The notes beneath the pieces were generated by a model, which was given only the letters and a program-made list of their open reading frames with translations, was not told the DNA's origin and made no database searches. Positions 25,001 to 35,352 of a DNA stretch of 64,000 nt are shown piece after piece (position 1 is the stretch's first letter; every line of letters begins with the position of its first letter). The DNA comes from Brassica napus. Lineage: Eukaryota; Streptophyta; Magnoliopsida; Brassicales; Brassicaceae. The stretch spans positions 14,940,471 through 15,004,470 of the forward strand of contig NC_063446.1 in the NCBI RefSeq assembly GCF_020379485.1. Reading direction: 5' to 3'. The translations under genes were made by a program, and so were the position numbers.

Positions 25001-26932
25001 GGGGCGGATATATGCGCAGAATAAACTTTCAAAGCATACGTGAATGATACTTTGATTTTCAGGAAGAATCAGAATTTTGTTTTTTACATCTAAACTGACA
25101 GATATGAGTGTCAAAGGAATATAAGATAATGCAAAAATAGTTAATCAATAAAATAATTTTTAATGATCGTGATTGAGATTGTACTAAACAATAACATGGT
25201 TTCTTATTTTGCCGTCCACTGATAGATGGAAGAAATAAACTTTCTGAATATCTTCAAGGTGAGAGGCCAGTGGGGATGTAAGTAGCAGCTAGGAATTTTT
25301 TTATCCAGAGAAAAGCTTCCCAATTTACATATTGATGGCCCGGTTTAAAAGATTTAAAGGAGAGTTTGGGTGGTGTTTTTTTTTAAAGAAAATTTGTTCT
25401 TTGGTTTTATTTGCTATGCGTCTTATTTTATCTGTAATGTCTTCTCATGAACTGGTTTAGAGACCAAAAATATATTTATCGTTCTACCATTTTTTTACAT
25501 GATTCATTCTTTATTATAAAATAGTTTGATTTACTTAGAAAATAAACCGTTTAAACAATCAGTTTCAATCAAAAACCATGTTTAGCAATTTCATTTTTCT
25601 TAATTATGTTGCAATTTTTTGTTAAACAATTATGTTGCAATTTGATCAAAACAATCTTTCAAAACTGTTTTCTATGCAACAATCTAGCTAAGAAAATTTT
25701 GGTTTCTTTGGACAGTCTAATAAAAGAACTTTGGTACTCTTTCAAACCAGATCCATTTCTCAATTACATCATTATTAATAATAAAATAAGTACTATTATA
25801 AGTTTAGATATTTTATGCTGCCACCTCAACTAACGAGAAAAAAGAAACATGACACATTACTGTAAGTTTTTAACATTTGAACTATCATACTATTGTACAT
25901 CAAATGCTCCATAATAATCTTCATAGCTAACTATACATCAAATAGTTATGGTTTTCTATTATTTTATTAGTTAACCTAGATTTTAGTGGTAAAAAAAGGA
26001 AAACAATTACATAATTCTTTTTATTTCAAATTTTTGTTGATGTGAGTTTTAAGAGACATAAAAACAACATAGATATACTTTTTCTCAAATATAATAATTC
26101 ATAAATATATAATCTAATATGTTATTTATAAATCTTAGATAGCAACTATTCATATCATATTTTATGCTACTTGCTTATTTTTTAAAGAAAAAGGTAATAA
26201 ATGGCTTTTCTTATTCTAATTGTTAGAATTATAAAATTTAAGAAGAAATATATTAAAAATCTATTAAATACAAGAAAAATAAATATTGTGAACACAGTAA
26301 AATAGATATATTTGTTTTAATAGAGTAACAAATATATAATTTCTAAAAGAAAATAAATAGTAAAATAGATAATAAAAATAGTGAAAATTATGATTAAAAA
26401 TAAACTAAAATTTTTATCAAAATTTAAAATATATTTTTTTCTATTTGTTTACCCGCCCGTCAGACCCTAGTGTTTTAATAAACTTACCTTTAGATCCATA
26501 TGAGAAATGAGCAAATATGGCGGCGATCTCGCGTTTAGCCACTTTTCCTTTGTAAGCTCCAAATGATTTGAAAGCGGTAATGAAAGCTTTATAATTGTAG
26601 AATCCTTTTGCAGAGCAGTTGCTTTCAACTTTGCTCATGATGCTGTCGAACAACGCTGGTGTGATGATACTCTCTATTTTACCACCCGGTCCTGCTTCCA
26701 CGTTATAGTCATAGCCGTAATATTTACCTTTGATATTGCAAGGTCCACTGAAACAAAAAAATCCGCAGTAATCTTCTCCGGTGCCACGGGAACCCCATCT
26801 GCTGCAACATTGCTTTAGGCCAGGACAACTAGTATCCATGCAATTTTGTGTGAACGCATTCTCGGCCAAAATTGCTAAAATAAAGAGGAAATGAATAAGA
26901 GCGTGTTTTAGAATCGCGTTTTGGATTGCCAT
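22038..26932 (-). CDS. Hevein-domain chitinase-like protein with Helitron in its intron, gene 3
   Basis: Closest relative of gene 2. Exons are 26932-26488 and 22438-22038 on the minus strand, 281 residues, phase 1 intron with GTAAG donor and AAAG acceptor. A signal peptide (about 1-29) is followed by a hevein domain in which one of the eight cysteines is Arg49 (WGSRG), leaving a partnerless cysteine. The GH19 catalytic site reads HFSYGSKG, so His145 and the catalytic Glu146 are replaced by Tyr and Gly. Glu155 (CYKEE) is kept. It shares the inserted Ser (LLQSITW) with gene 2 and ends in GLDCF. The intron is 4,049 bp because a 3.7 kb Helitron (22757-26470) lies in it; without that it would be about 335 bp. 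Both exons are open, but correct splicing across the Helitron is uncertain. The likely activity is chitin binding at most. Confidence 0.82.
22757..26470 (+). mobile_element. Gene-capturing Helitron inside the gene 3 intron
   Basis: The 5' end TCTATTATTATAAGATAC (preceded by A) matches other Helitron heads here. The 3' end has CCCGCCCG, CAGACC and CTAG (26467-26470) followed by T; the second hairpin arm appears lost. It is oriented against the chitinase gene, and its 3' end is 17 bp inside the intron from the 5' splice site. It carries a broken S1-domain gene fragment that keeps introns. The AT-rich stretch 25350-26440 holds no gene. There is no Rep/helicase, so it is non-autonomous. Confidence 0.7.
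23238..24620 (+). pseudogene. Captured fragment of an S1-domain (RNA-binding) protein gene
   Basis: Pieces of one protein can be followed through several frames. An acidic exon (about 23403-23575, with GEDDSDDEDDD) comes first. An exon from about 23740 follows with ELQLLNKPNHVLTPEEDE and YYDPKPGEFVVGVV, then VSGNGNKLDVSIVADML after a frameshift at about 24005, ending near 24200. After an intron comes GRPLLSSRRYFRRI (24270-24330), then IKQLND (24420-24475) behind a GCAG acceptor, and GLRGSIL after another intron. The order recalls the Arabidopsis plastid S1-domain protein PDE338 (At1g71720) from memory. Retained introns show DNA-level capture rather than reverse transcription. Stops and frameshifts make it non-coding. 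It lies antisense within the intron of the chitinase-like gene. Confidence 0.65.
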
Positions 26933-27427
26933 TTTAACGTTTTAGAGTTAACTTAACTTTAGAAATAGAGATTTGTGTGAAGAAGAAACGAGGAGCCTTT
27001 GTGGACGTATTTGTAGTTCAAAAGTGGTTGACTTGTAATCCAAATCCAGTTGGTTGACTATAATATGATATTCTTTACTACTAATAGAAAAGTATAACCA
27101 TTTTTCTTTAAATTGTTTTTATATTAAATATTAAGCTTTTGTTAGCCATTGGTTGATACTAGACATATCAATACTCACTAGATGAGCTGAGCACTAAAAT
27201 ATTCAGATGTCAACTATTGACCCTAAAATCTTGAGAAGTTGAAACTCGAATTAATGTTCACGTGACATTAACATGTTGCCTTCTTATATATCAGTGGCCG
27301 ATCAATATTTGCTTTCATGTGACTGGAGTAAAAAAGGGAACAGATTATCTAAAGATGTAAAATATAGAAAAATCATTAAAAATGAAAGGCGGTCATAAGA
27401 AACTTGATAGATTAAGATCAGCCAACA
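26933..27427 (-). promoter_or_regulatory. Promoter region of gene 3 with degraded TATA and two W-box cores
   Basis: About 75 bp upstream of the start codon the minus strand reads CTACAAATACG (about 27006-27016), one base off the CTATAAATACG of gene 4, so the TATA box is probably weakened. Two TTGAC cores (27028-27032 and 27054-27058, plus strand) lie just upstream and are potential WRKY sites. Function is inferred. Confidence 0.45.
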
Positions 27428-27434
27428 GGAAGAC

Positions 27435-27678
27435 TAGGGTGGACACTTTACCTGATACCCAAAGCCGCACCCGAACCAAAATCCGAACCGAAGTAGCAAA
27501 ATACCCGAACGGATATTAAGTTAGGAGATATTGGATATCCGAACCCAAACGGATAATATCCGAACCCGAATGGATATCCGAAGATAACCGAATATATATA
27601 TACTTACCCTTATATTTCTAATTTACATCTCTTATTTTTTTTTAAATATTTATATTGATTCTACGCATACTTTAAGAT

Positions 27679-27723
<45 letters not shown>

Positions 27724-28820
27724 TGGAGAAAATGATTTGATATTCATTTAAAATGGATGTCAAACTTTTTGTTTCGTGTATTAACAAAAGTTACATTCAA
27801 AGTTTAAAAACTAAGGGTGGGCACTTTACCTGATACCCGAAGCCGCACCCGTACCCGACCCGAAAAACCCGAACCGAAATCCGAACCGAAGTAGTAAAAT
27901 ACCCGAACGGGTATTAAGTTATGAGAGATTGGATATCCGAACCCGAACTGGTAATATCCGAACCCGAATGGATATCCGAAGATAACCAAACATATATATA
28001 CTTACCCTTATATTTCTAATTTACATCTCTTATTTTTTAAAAAATATTTATATTGATGCTACACATGCTTTGAGATCAAACTATATATATATAATTATGG
28101 ATAAAATGATTTGATATTCATTTAAAATGCATGTCAAACTTTTTTTTTCGTGTATTAACAAAAGTTACATTCAAAGTTTAAAAACAATACCCAAATTAAT
28201 ATCTATTTATTTTTGAAATATTATCTCCAAACTTATTAATCATCCAATCTATAAAAAATAAAAAAAATCAGTTAAGTGAAATCTATATTTTTAAATACAA
28301 GAAACTTAAAAAATGAAAAAAATACTTTTTTTCTTTTAAAATCTAAATATCTGAACCCGTTTCAAAATAACTGAACCCGAACTAAAAATACCCAAACCGA
28401 CCCGAAGTACAGAAATACCCGAACGGATTCTCTATTCCTATACCGAAATACCCAAAAATCTGAAATACCCGACCCGAACCTGAACGGGTATCCGAACGCC
28501 CACCCCTAATAAAAACAATACCCAAATTCATATCTATTTGTTTTTGAAATATTATCTCCAAACCTATTAATCATCCAATCTATAAAAAATAAAAAAATCA
28601 GTTAAGTGAAATCTATATTTTTAAATACAAGAAACTTAAACAATGAAAAAAATAATTTTTTTTTAAAAAAAAATCTAAATATCCGAATCCGATTCAAAAT
28701 AACAGAACCCGAACTAAAAATATCCGAACCCGATCCGAAGTACATAAATACCCGAACGGGTTCTCTATCCCTATACCGAAATATCCGAAAATCCGAAATA
28801 CTTGATCCGAACGCCCACCC
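27435..28820. mobile_element. hAT-like element, outer copy interrupted by its own relative
   Basis: The left end is TAGGGTGGACACTTTACC and the right end (28812-28820) is CGCCCACCC, inverse of GGGTGGGCG. It is partly flanked by GAAGAC on both sides (27429-27434 and 28821-28826), a shortened target duplication. The body is rich in CCGAACCCGAA words and a TA microsatellite (about 27684-27718). It is split at 27811 by a second copy and resumes at 28517. Confidence 0.7.
27812..28508. mobile_element. hAT-like element, inner copy
   Basis: The 697 bp sequence has ends TAAGGGTGGGCACTTTACC and, inverted, TAGGGGTGGGCGTTCGGATA. It is flanked by TTAAAAAC (27804-27811) and ATAAAAAC (28509-28516), an 8 bp duplication with one mismatch. 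Its halves match the two halves of the outer element, so a family member inserted into another copy of itself. Confidence 0.75.
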
Positions 28821-28826
28821 GAAGAC

Positions 28827-29353
28827 TTTCAATCGGTTGCTAGTTTTCTGGCAGGTGATGTGGGAAAAGTAATGTGCGCTTTTAGTTTCGGAAATACCAG
28901 CATAATTCTACTACCCCAAAACTAAGTTATCTTTAATATGTATCACATTTGGAGGCCTCCAAATAACACTAGGATTTGGAGACCTATTTATATATATATA
29001 TTATCGATAATTTTTTTGTATATATTTGATCAATTTATTTGTACATATATAATGTTTTTTTTGTTATTATATAATTTCTTTCCGATGACCGGATCAATTT
29101 TTATTAAAAACTATGGAACTAAACTATAATTAATATATCATGGGTTGATCGGATTGGACATTAAACAAATTATGACACAAAAACTTTATTTTTTCCAACG
29201 AACACATTCTTTAAAAAATTCAACAGTATTGTTTCCACAGTTGAATTATTTTGACATTTATCTTCTATATGGTTTTGAAAGATTTCAGATCAACCATCGA
29301 ATTGATACATGTCATTTTAATGTTTTTAGTCGTATTCTTAAGGAAAACTAACA
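28827..29353. other. AT-rich spacer downstream of gene 4
   Basis: Frames at 28938-29351 are low-complexity and not believed to be coding. No recognisable element was found. Confidence 0.4.
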
Positions 29354-29565
29354 TTTTTGTAATCTAAAGCCGTTTTAAAAAATTCAAAATATAACATATA
29401 AGGAAAAATCTAACATATAAGAAAAGTATAACTTATAAGGTTTACTCATTTTTGTAATATAAAGTCATTTTAAGAATTTAAAATATAACATATAAGGTTT
29501 CCTCATTTTTGTAATTTAAAGTCATTTTAGAAAATTGAAAATATAACATATGAGAAAAAAATCTA
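29354..29565. repeat. Short degenerate tandem repeat, three copies
   Basis: Copies start TTTTTGTAAT at 29354, 29449 and 29506. Each continues TAAAG-C-TTTTA and then AAAATATAACATATAAG. The first copy has an additional internal duplication of the CTAACATATAAG phrase. Confidence 0.7.
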
Positions 29566-29779
29566 ACTTTTTGTTATATGGTTAATGTCAATGTTTATTA
29601 TTTTTTAATAATATAAAATTAAACAAAAATTTAGAAGGATGCAAAAATTGTTATCAAATCTTTATTATTTATAGTCATTAATTGTCATATATATGTTAAT
29701 CATATTAGATAATTCTGTAGTTTTTATTTAAGGAAATAATATATTTTTCTTATATTTTGGGTTAATATATGACAGCGGG

Positions 29780-29801
29780 TACAACACAACACAACACAAC
29801 A
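29780..29801. repeat. (ACAAC)n microsatellite
   Basis: About four pentanucleotide units lie just downstream of the gene 4 stop codon, probably in or near its 3' UTR. Confidence 0.8.
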
Positions 29802-29909
29802 TTACATACCGTAAGACACACAACATAGTATATGACTTCTGATTATTATTCGACACTTTAACCCACACATACTTCAATACTTGAAACCCCACATTGACTA
29901 GTAGTGTCT

Positions 29910-31073
29910 TCAACATTTGAGGTTGGTTCCAGGAGTGACCCCAAGCTTCTTGCAGAAATCCAAGTAATGGTTAACCCTACTCTGCACTGCGGCTGGACGT
30001 CCACCGTCACATTCACCGCCATTGATCCTCCTCGTGGTGGCTCCAAATCCTCGGCTCAAAACCGGACGCACATTTTTGTTCCAAAACCACATGGCACATT
30101 TGAAAGCCACGGTTGGGCTACGAGCCACCATATCTGGATCCTTCAAGAGAGGAAGTCCAAGAAACTTCCCGGCTGCACCGTAGTTGTAGTTCCATGTGAT
30201 TTGGATTGGACCACGACCGTAGTAATTCTTGCCCGGTTGACATGGGTACGTTGTGCTCGGTGAGCAGTACCTTCCCCTAGCTATTTCTTCTTTGTAGCAG
30301 AAACCTTTACATCACCAAAGACGTAAACTTAATAATAAAATGGATCCAGCTAATTAAAAAATATCTATAAAATAAAATAAAAATATAATCGAATATTTTT
30401 GCAATAAAGCTATAAAATCCTTATATTTTATGAGGAAGATTCCGGTCTCTAAAAATTTCTTCAACTCTCGAAATTAAACCCTAATACAAACGGTTTTACA
30501 TATATTTGCGTTAAACTTTCTATAGCTGACTACATATTATAAGAAAATCACCATGAAAGGTAACTATAGATTAATTACTTTACGATATTTTCTGATGGAA
30601 AAATGATAAACGGTGAGCTTACTTCCAGATTCGTGAGAGAACTGAGCCAACATGGCTGCAATCTCACGCTTGGCAACGGTTCCTTTGTAGGCTGCAAACG
30701 ATTGAGCGGCCACGATGAACGCCTGGCGAGTGTAGAACCCTTTGGCTGGGCAACCACGTCCGACTTTACTCATGATGCCGTTGAAGAACGCTGGGGTAAC
30801 AACGCTAGCTATGGTACCGCGAGGACCAGCGTTTAGACCGCCGCTACCGCTGGGTGTTGGAGTAGGTTTAGGTTTGGATTTGCAAGGTCCACTCTGACAT
30901 CCCGTGCCGCAGTAAGCGTTTGTGGTACCACAATATCCCCATCTGCTGCAGCACATGTTGCCTTTACAACCGGTTTTACCGCAGTTCTGAGAAAATGCGG
31001 TTTCTGTCATGATGGTTAAAGTGAAGAGGAAAATCATGAGAGCGTTTTTGAGTAGAACATTGTGTGTTGCCAT
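29910..31073 (-). CDS. Class IV chitinase (hevein domain + GH19), gene 4
   Basis: Secreted chitinase of 281 residues. Exons are 31073-30623 and 30304-29910 on the minus strand, with a 318 bp intron (GTAAG donor, GTAAAG acceptor, phase 1). I chose the ATG at 31073 over one 114 bp upstream because it begins the signal peptide and lies about 75 bp below a good TATA box. A signal peptide (about 1-28) leads to a hevein domain with eight cysteines (CCSRWGYCGTTNAYCGTGC), a Pro-rich linker (KPKPTPTPSGSGG), then GH19. Catalytic Glu148 (HESG) and Glu157 (CYKEE) are present, as is GRGPIQITWNYNYG. It looks fully functional. It is the conserved sister of genes 2 and 3, with which it shares the KREIAA, KDPDMVARSP and LGVTP blocks, and resembles the At2g43600-43620 genes of Arabidopsis (from memory). 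Confidence 0.95.
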
Positions 31074-31143
31074 CTTTTGATATAATTTTGGATCGAATGT
31101 TTCTGAGAGTGATTTGTATGAAGAAATGAGAGGGTCTGGAGAC

Positions 31144-31154
31144 GTATTTATAGT
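31144..31154 (-). promoter_or_regulatory. TATA box of gene 4
   Basis: The minus strand reads CTATAAATACG about 75 bp upstream of the start codon. A TTGACC W-box core (31182-31187, minus strand) lies some 30 bp further upstream, a common element of pathogen-induced chitinase promoters. Actual induction is inferred. Confidence 0.65.
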
Positions 31155-31370
31155 GTAAATATGACAATATTGAATATGTTTGGTCAAGGTTAAATATGTT
31201 TTATAAACAAGTCATGACCCATTCCTTTTCTTGTAGTTGTGATTAAGGATAAACTAGATCATGCGCGGGTGTTTGCCTTGTAAAATCATTATATACTCAT
31301 AAACCATAGGTAATCATTGTGCTTTAGAATTTGTGGTCAACGTTGTTTGATAATTATCGTATTGAATGTA

Positions 31371-31930
31371 TTAGGCATGTGGGTTTGGTTCGGTTCCGTT
31401 CCGTTTTGATTATTTTGATTTTCAGTTTTTTTATTCTAGAGATATATGAACCATTCGGTTATCTATATAATTCGGTTCAGTGTCCTCTTCGGTTCTTTCG
31501 GTTCAGGGTCGGTTCGGGTAACAATTATAAGAACCGACTAATATCCAATAAATTTTTGTTTCCAATTAGGTTACAATTCGGTTCAGATTTTTTCGGTCAA
31601 TTTTGGATAATTCAGGGTAAAAACAAAATTTTGGAAGGTTTTTGGATATATATCTGGTTATTCGGATAAACTTTAATATTTTGGATAAAAACTATTAAGG
31701 TAATTTGGTTCTTTAGAATATTTGGAATAATTTAAATACTTTAGATAAAAAAAATATTCAAGTATTTCGATTTGTCGGATAGTTCGGTGTATCAGTAGTA
31801 TGTTTAGAGTTTTTGGTATTTTTAATACTACATATAACTAATATTTTATGTATATAAATGGTATTTTGGATATTTAGGTACTCATTCGGTTCTCGGTTTT
31901 CTTACATTTTTGTATTACTAATACATTCAG
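31371..31930. mobile_element. Degenerate hAT-like GGTTCGGTT element
   Basis: It begins TAGGCATGTGGGTTTGG, matching the inverted right end of the element at 15801-16305, and continues in GGTTCGG / TTCGGTT words. The far end is unclear, so the right boundary is approximate. The frame at 31331-31669 is a by-product of this repeat. Confidence 0.5.
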
Positions 31931-33023
31931 GTATTAATTATTTTTTTTGTTTAATTGATAATTATATATGGTACTCAAACCTTAATATTTAAAATGTTAA
32001 AATTACTAATTATATATCTATATTATTAATGGAGAACTTATTTTTGGACAAAAAATATATGTCTAAATATTTATTAATTATTGAAATTGAGTCATATTTA
32101 TTTTATATCTTAATATGTGTATTAAATGTTTTTTTAGTTTGTATAGTATAATGCAATTAGTAATACAAATTTAAGAAACTATTTGAAATTTAAATTATTT
32201 TTATGTCAAATACATAGTATTCATGTACAAAATTATAAATATTTCTGAATTTAGTTATTGTATATAATATAAATAGACTATTTATTTTGTACATGAAAAG
32301 TTGATCTCTTTTTAATAAGATATACTAAATAGAAGTTGACATTATACGAGTTAAATACACATAGGATCTATATATTTTGGAAAATTAATATTGGCAAAGT
32401 AGTTGATTTTGATTAAAATATTCTAGACCAATTATATGGTAAGATTTTATAGTAGTAATCACGTTTTAGATTTATAAAACAATGTGTTTTTAAATAGGAG
32501 CGAAATATACGTGTGAGAATCACGATTTGAATATGAAGTTATTAGTATCCGAAAATATGTTAAACTGGATAGATGTTGATTTAAGTTGGTTATTTAACCT
32601 TATTTATCGTGGTGCTTGTTATAATGTGAACAATTGAATTATTATATTTTAATCATAACGAAGATTGGTTGCAGCGTGACTGTACGAAAATTATAATGGT
32701 TCTTTTAAAAATTTGAAAGCAAGAATTGTCTAGCTGGTTTAGCAAATGATTCCATTATGACTTATGAGCTAATGCCATGATCAAGGAATTAAATACATTT
32801 GACATAAATTGGATCACTTTGATTTATAATGGTTTTGATAACCAAACATATACGATTGGTTATACAGTTCATACGAACCAATTAACACGAAAAAAGTTTG
32901 TCCCAAATGAATTTAAACAAACGCAAGTAATTTTGAGCCCATTTGCAAAGATTTTGGGCTCAATCGTATGTTATATATTTAATTAGAAAATCTTTAATTA
33001 AAAGGAATGGCATGAGCTGTAAA
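31931..33023. other. AT-rich spacer
   Basis: No gene. The frame at 32777-32986 has no recognisable features. Confidence 0.45.
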
Positions 33024-33160
33024 TCCCCTATATATTATTTGTGAAACATTACAACTTTTTTTTGTAGCCATTTTTTTTCACTAGAGTGATTCTTAGAATT
33101 ATTAGAGAAATATATTGGTCCATCTAATTATATAATAAGCTTTTTATTAAACTAACCATA

Positions 33161-34075
33161 GTTCATGATGGGAAAGGATCATGGGTTTGGAGGAAACTCT
33201 TGAAACTTCGTCTGCAGGTTTATGAGTTCATACGTTTTGAAGTTCATGATGGCCACACGGCTTTCTTCTGGGTGGATGATTGGCTACAAGTAGGGAAGTT
33301 AATAGATATCACTGGCCCAATTGGCACATGCCATTTGAGAATTGATCGCCATGCAAGGGTGCGGGATGCAGCCGGGAATTCAAGTTGGAACATCCGTGGC
33401 CACAGGAGTCGCTACTTTCAAGAACTTATTGATCGCATCCAAACTGTACAACTACCTCATGAAACTCTCGGACACGACGTCGCGCTGTGGAAGCACTCCG
33501 ATGATAATTATAAGCCTTACTTCTCAGCATCAAGCACTTGGGAGCAGGTAAGAGACAAAAAACCCGTTGTCTTTTGGAGAAAAGTTGTATGGTTTCCACA
33601 GGGAGTTCCACGCTTCTCGTTTATATTGTGGCTTGCGGTAAAGAATAGATTGTCCACGGGTGATAGAATGAGAGTTTGGGGCATCCAACAAGGTTGTGTA
33701 TTATGTGCTGAGAGGGATGAAACCCGTGATCATCTTTTCTTCGCATGTCCTTATTCTTTCACGGTGTGGGACAAGCTGGTGAACAGGTTGACTGGAAATG
33801 GCACAGATCCAGACTGGATGGGCACGCTACGGCACGTCAGCGACAACTCACTTCCCCTATTTGACAGGATTTTGCTAAAAATGGCGTTCCAGACATGCGT
33901 CTATTTATTGTGGAAGGAAAGAAATGGGAGGAGGCATCACACATGTTTGCGAACAGTATATCAATTGATCAGGATCATTGATAAAACAGTACGGAACAGG
34001 ATTACTTCGCTCCGATACAAGGCGGGCCATAAGTTAGAAGGTTTAATGCGTCGTTGGTTTGAAGTTACGGCCTAG
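33161..34075 (+). pseudogene. LINE reverse-transcriptase C-terminus with zf-RVT domain
   Basis: An open frame starts at the first base of the truncated LINE and runs to a TAG at 34075, 304 codons without interruption. It is the C-terminal tail of a plant LINE ORF2. The FFWVDDWLQVGKL segment and the zf-RVT domain (W-K-PRFSFILWLAVKNRLSTGDRM, then CVLC, ETRDHLFFACPYS and VWDKL) follow the family order. Unlike the LINE at the left edge, it has no RNase H after the zinc-binding region, so the two belong to different lineages. Lacking the polymerase core and a start codon of its own, it cannot make a functional enzyme. The uninterrupted frame suggests recent insertion. Confidence 0.85.
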
Positions 34076-34192
34076 TTGATTTTCTTCTCGATCTGTAAAT
34101 CATTTAGCTATAGTTTGCACTAAAGCTTGTAATACTCTACTATTTCTATTCTGATCAATAAATTTAACATTTCATCAAAAAAAAAAAAAAAA
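33161..34192 (+). mobile_element. 5'-truncated LINE with target-site duplication
   Basis: The 1,032 bp element is flanked by a 12 bp direct repeat AAACTAACCATA (33149-33160 and 34193-34204). It has AATAAA (34159-34164) near the end and a long poly(A) tail. The 5' truncation, poly(A) and target duplication are the signature of target-primed reverse transcription. Confidence 0.92.
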
Positions 34193-35095
34193 AAACTAAC
34201 CATAAATTCATTATTAATGTCATTTATTATTTCCTTAAATAAAGATTACGGAATTTCCTAATGTGACTAAAGTATATATGACAATTAATGATTTTGAATA
34301 ATAAAGATCTGATAAAAAAAATTATGTATCTTCAATCAAATTTGTTTAATTTTAAACTATTAAAATAATTTAAGAAAATCACAATAACCATATTACAAAA
34401 ATTTAGATTTTTATGTATATGTTATATTTTAAATTTTAAAAAATAACTATAAATTACTAAAACTGTTAAAAGTCTCACATTCAAATTTTGCGATCCACGG
34501 TTTAAAATTTTTGTTATGACAAAATACAAATGATTACATTAATATAAATAAAAGTCTAATTTAATTAATCATTAAGATTTAAAATATATATTTATATATA
34601 TCATTCTAAATTAAACTATAAACCATATTGAATAAATAAATATTTTAATTTCAAAATTTACTTTGAATAATTTTTTTTGATAAAATTTTTGAACTAACAT
34701 TGATAATTTTTTTAAAATTATAAATTACTAAAATTATTAATCCCACAATAAAAATTTGTTATCAGTAATTTAAAGTTTTTGCTATTAAAGATACACATGA
34801 TCAAAAAAACATATGAGTAGAAAAAATCATTTAATAGACATTAATATTAAAAATATACTATGTATGTTAATATCATTTAAATTTAATTATATATGCTATC
34901 AAATTTTTAAAAAACTTGTTTGGATTAGTAAAATTGATTTATACGTTCGCACCAATTTAATTATATATATAATAGTTACTGATTTTTAATTATTCAATAT
35001 ATATTTATTATTTCATAATATGTAAGAACATATAATACATAAAATAATTTTTATATATAATGTTTATTCCGCGCAAGGTGCGGATCTTAATCTAG

Positions 35096-35352
35096 TAATA
35101 AAGTAAATCATGAGTTAATTCAAATTTGTACTTCACTTTTAATAGATTAAGATACTATGATCATTTGAATATGGACTTGGTCTTAACGTTTAGCCGAGTT
35201 TTAATAAAATCGTTCTCAAGATAATCTTTTCTAATCAAACAAGTCCGGGATCGGGTCGGTTCACATACACCAACAACCTATTTGAACGATTAAAATCTAA
35301 TGACCTTAAAAATACATTCTATATCGTGATGTCTAACCAAGAACAAAGAACA
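35096..35352. other. Spacer between Helitron and MULE
   Basis: Short unique-looking AT-rich DNA. Its last bases contribute the left 9 bp target-site copy (35353-35361) of the MULE. Confidence 0.4.

Larger units (their letters stand above)
33024..35095 (+). mobile_element. Non-autonomous Helitron, copy 2, split by a LINE
   Basis: It starts TCCCCTATATATTA after an A and ends with the hairpin CCGC-GCAAGGT-GCGG, then ATCTTAAT and CTAG (35092-35095) before T. It shares both ends and internal blocks with the Helitron at 2669-3526. A LINE (33161-34192) lies inside. Without it the Helitron is about 1.04 kb. Confidence 0.8.

Noticed and set aside
30074..31187. Upstream ATG at 31187 as start of chitinase 4
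   Set aside because: It would place 38 residues of leader and promoter sequence, including the TATA box, before the signal peptide; the ATG at 31073 fits the sister genes.
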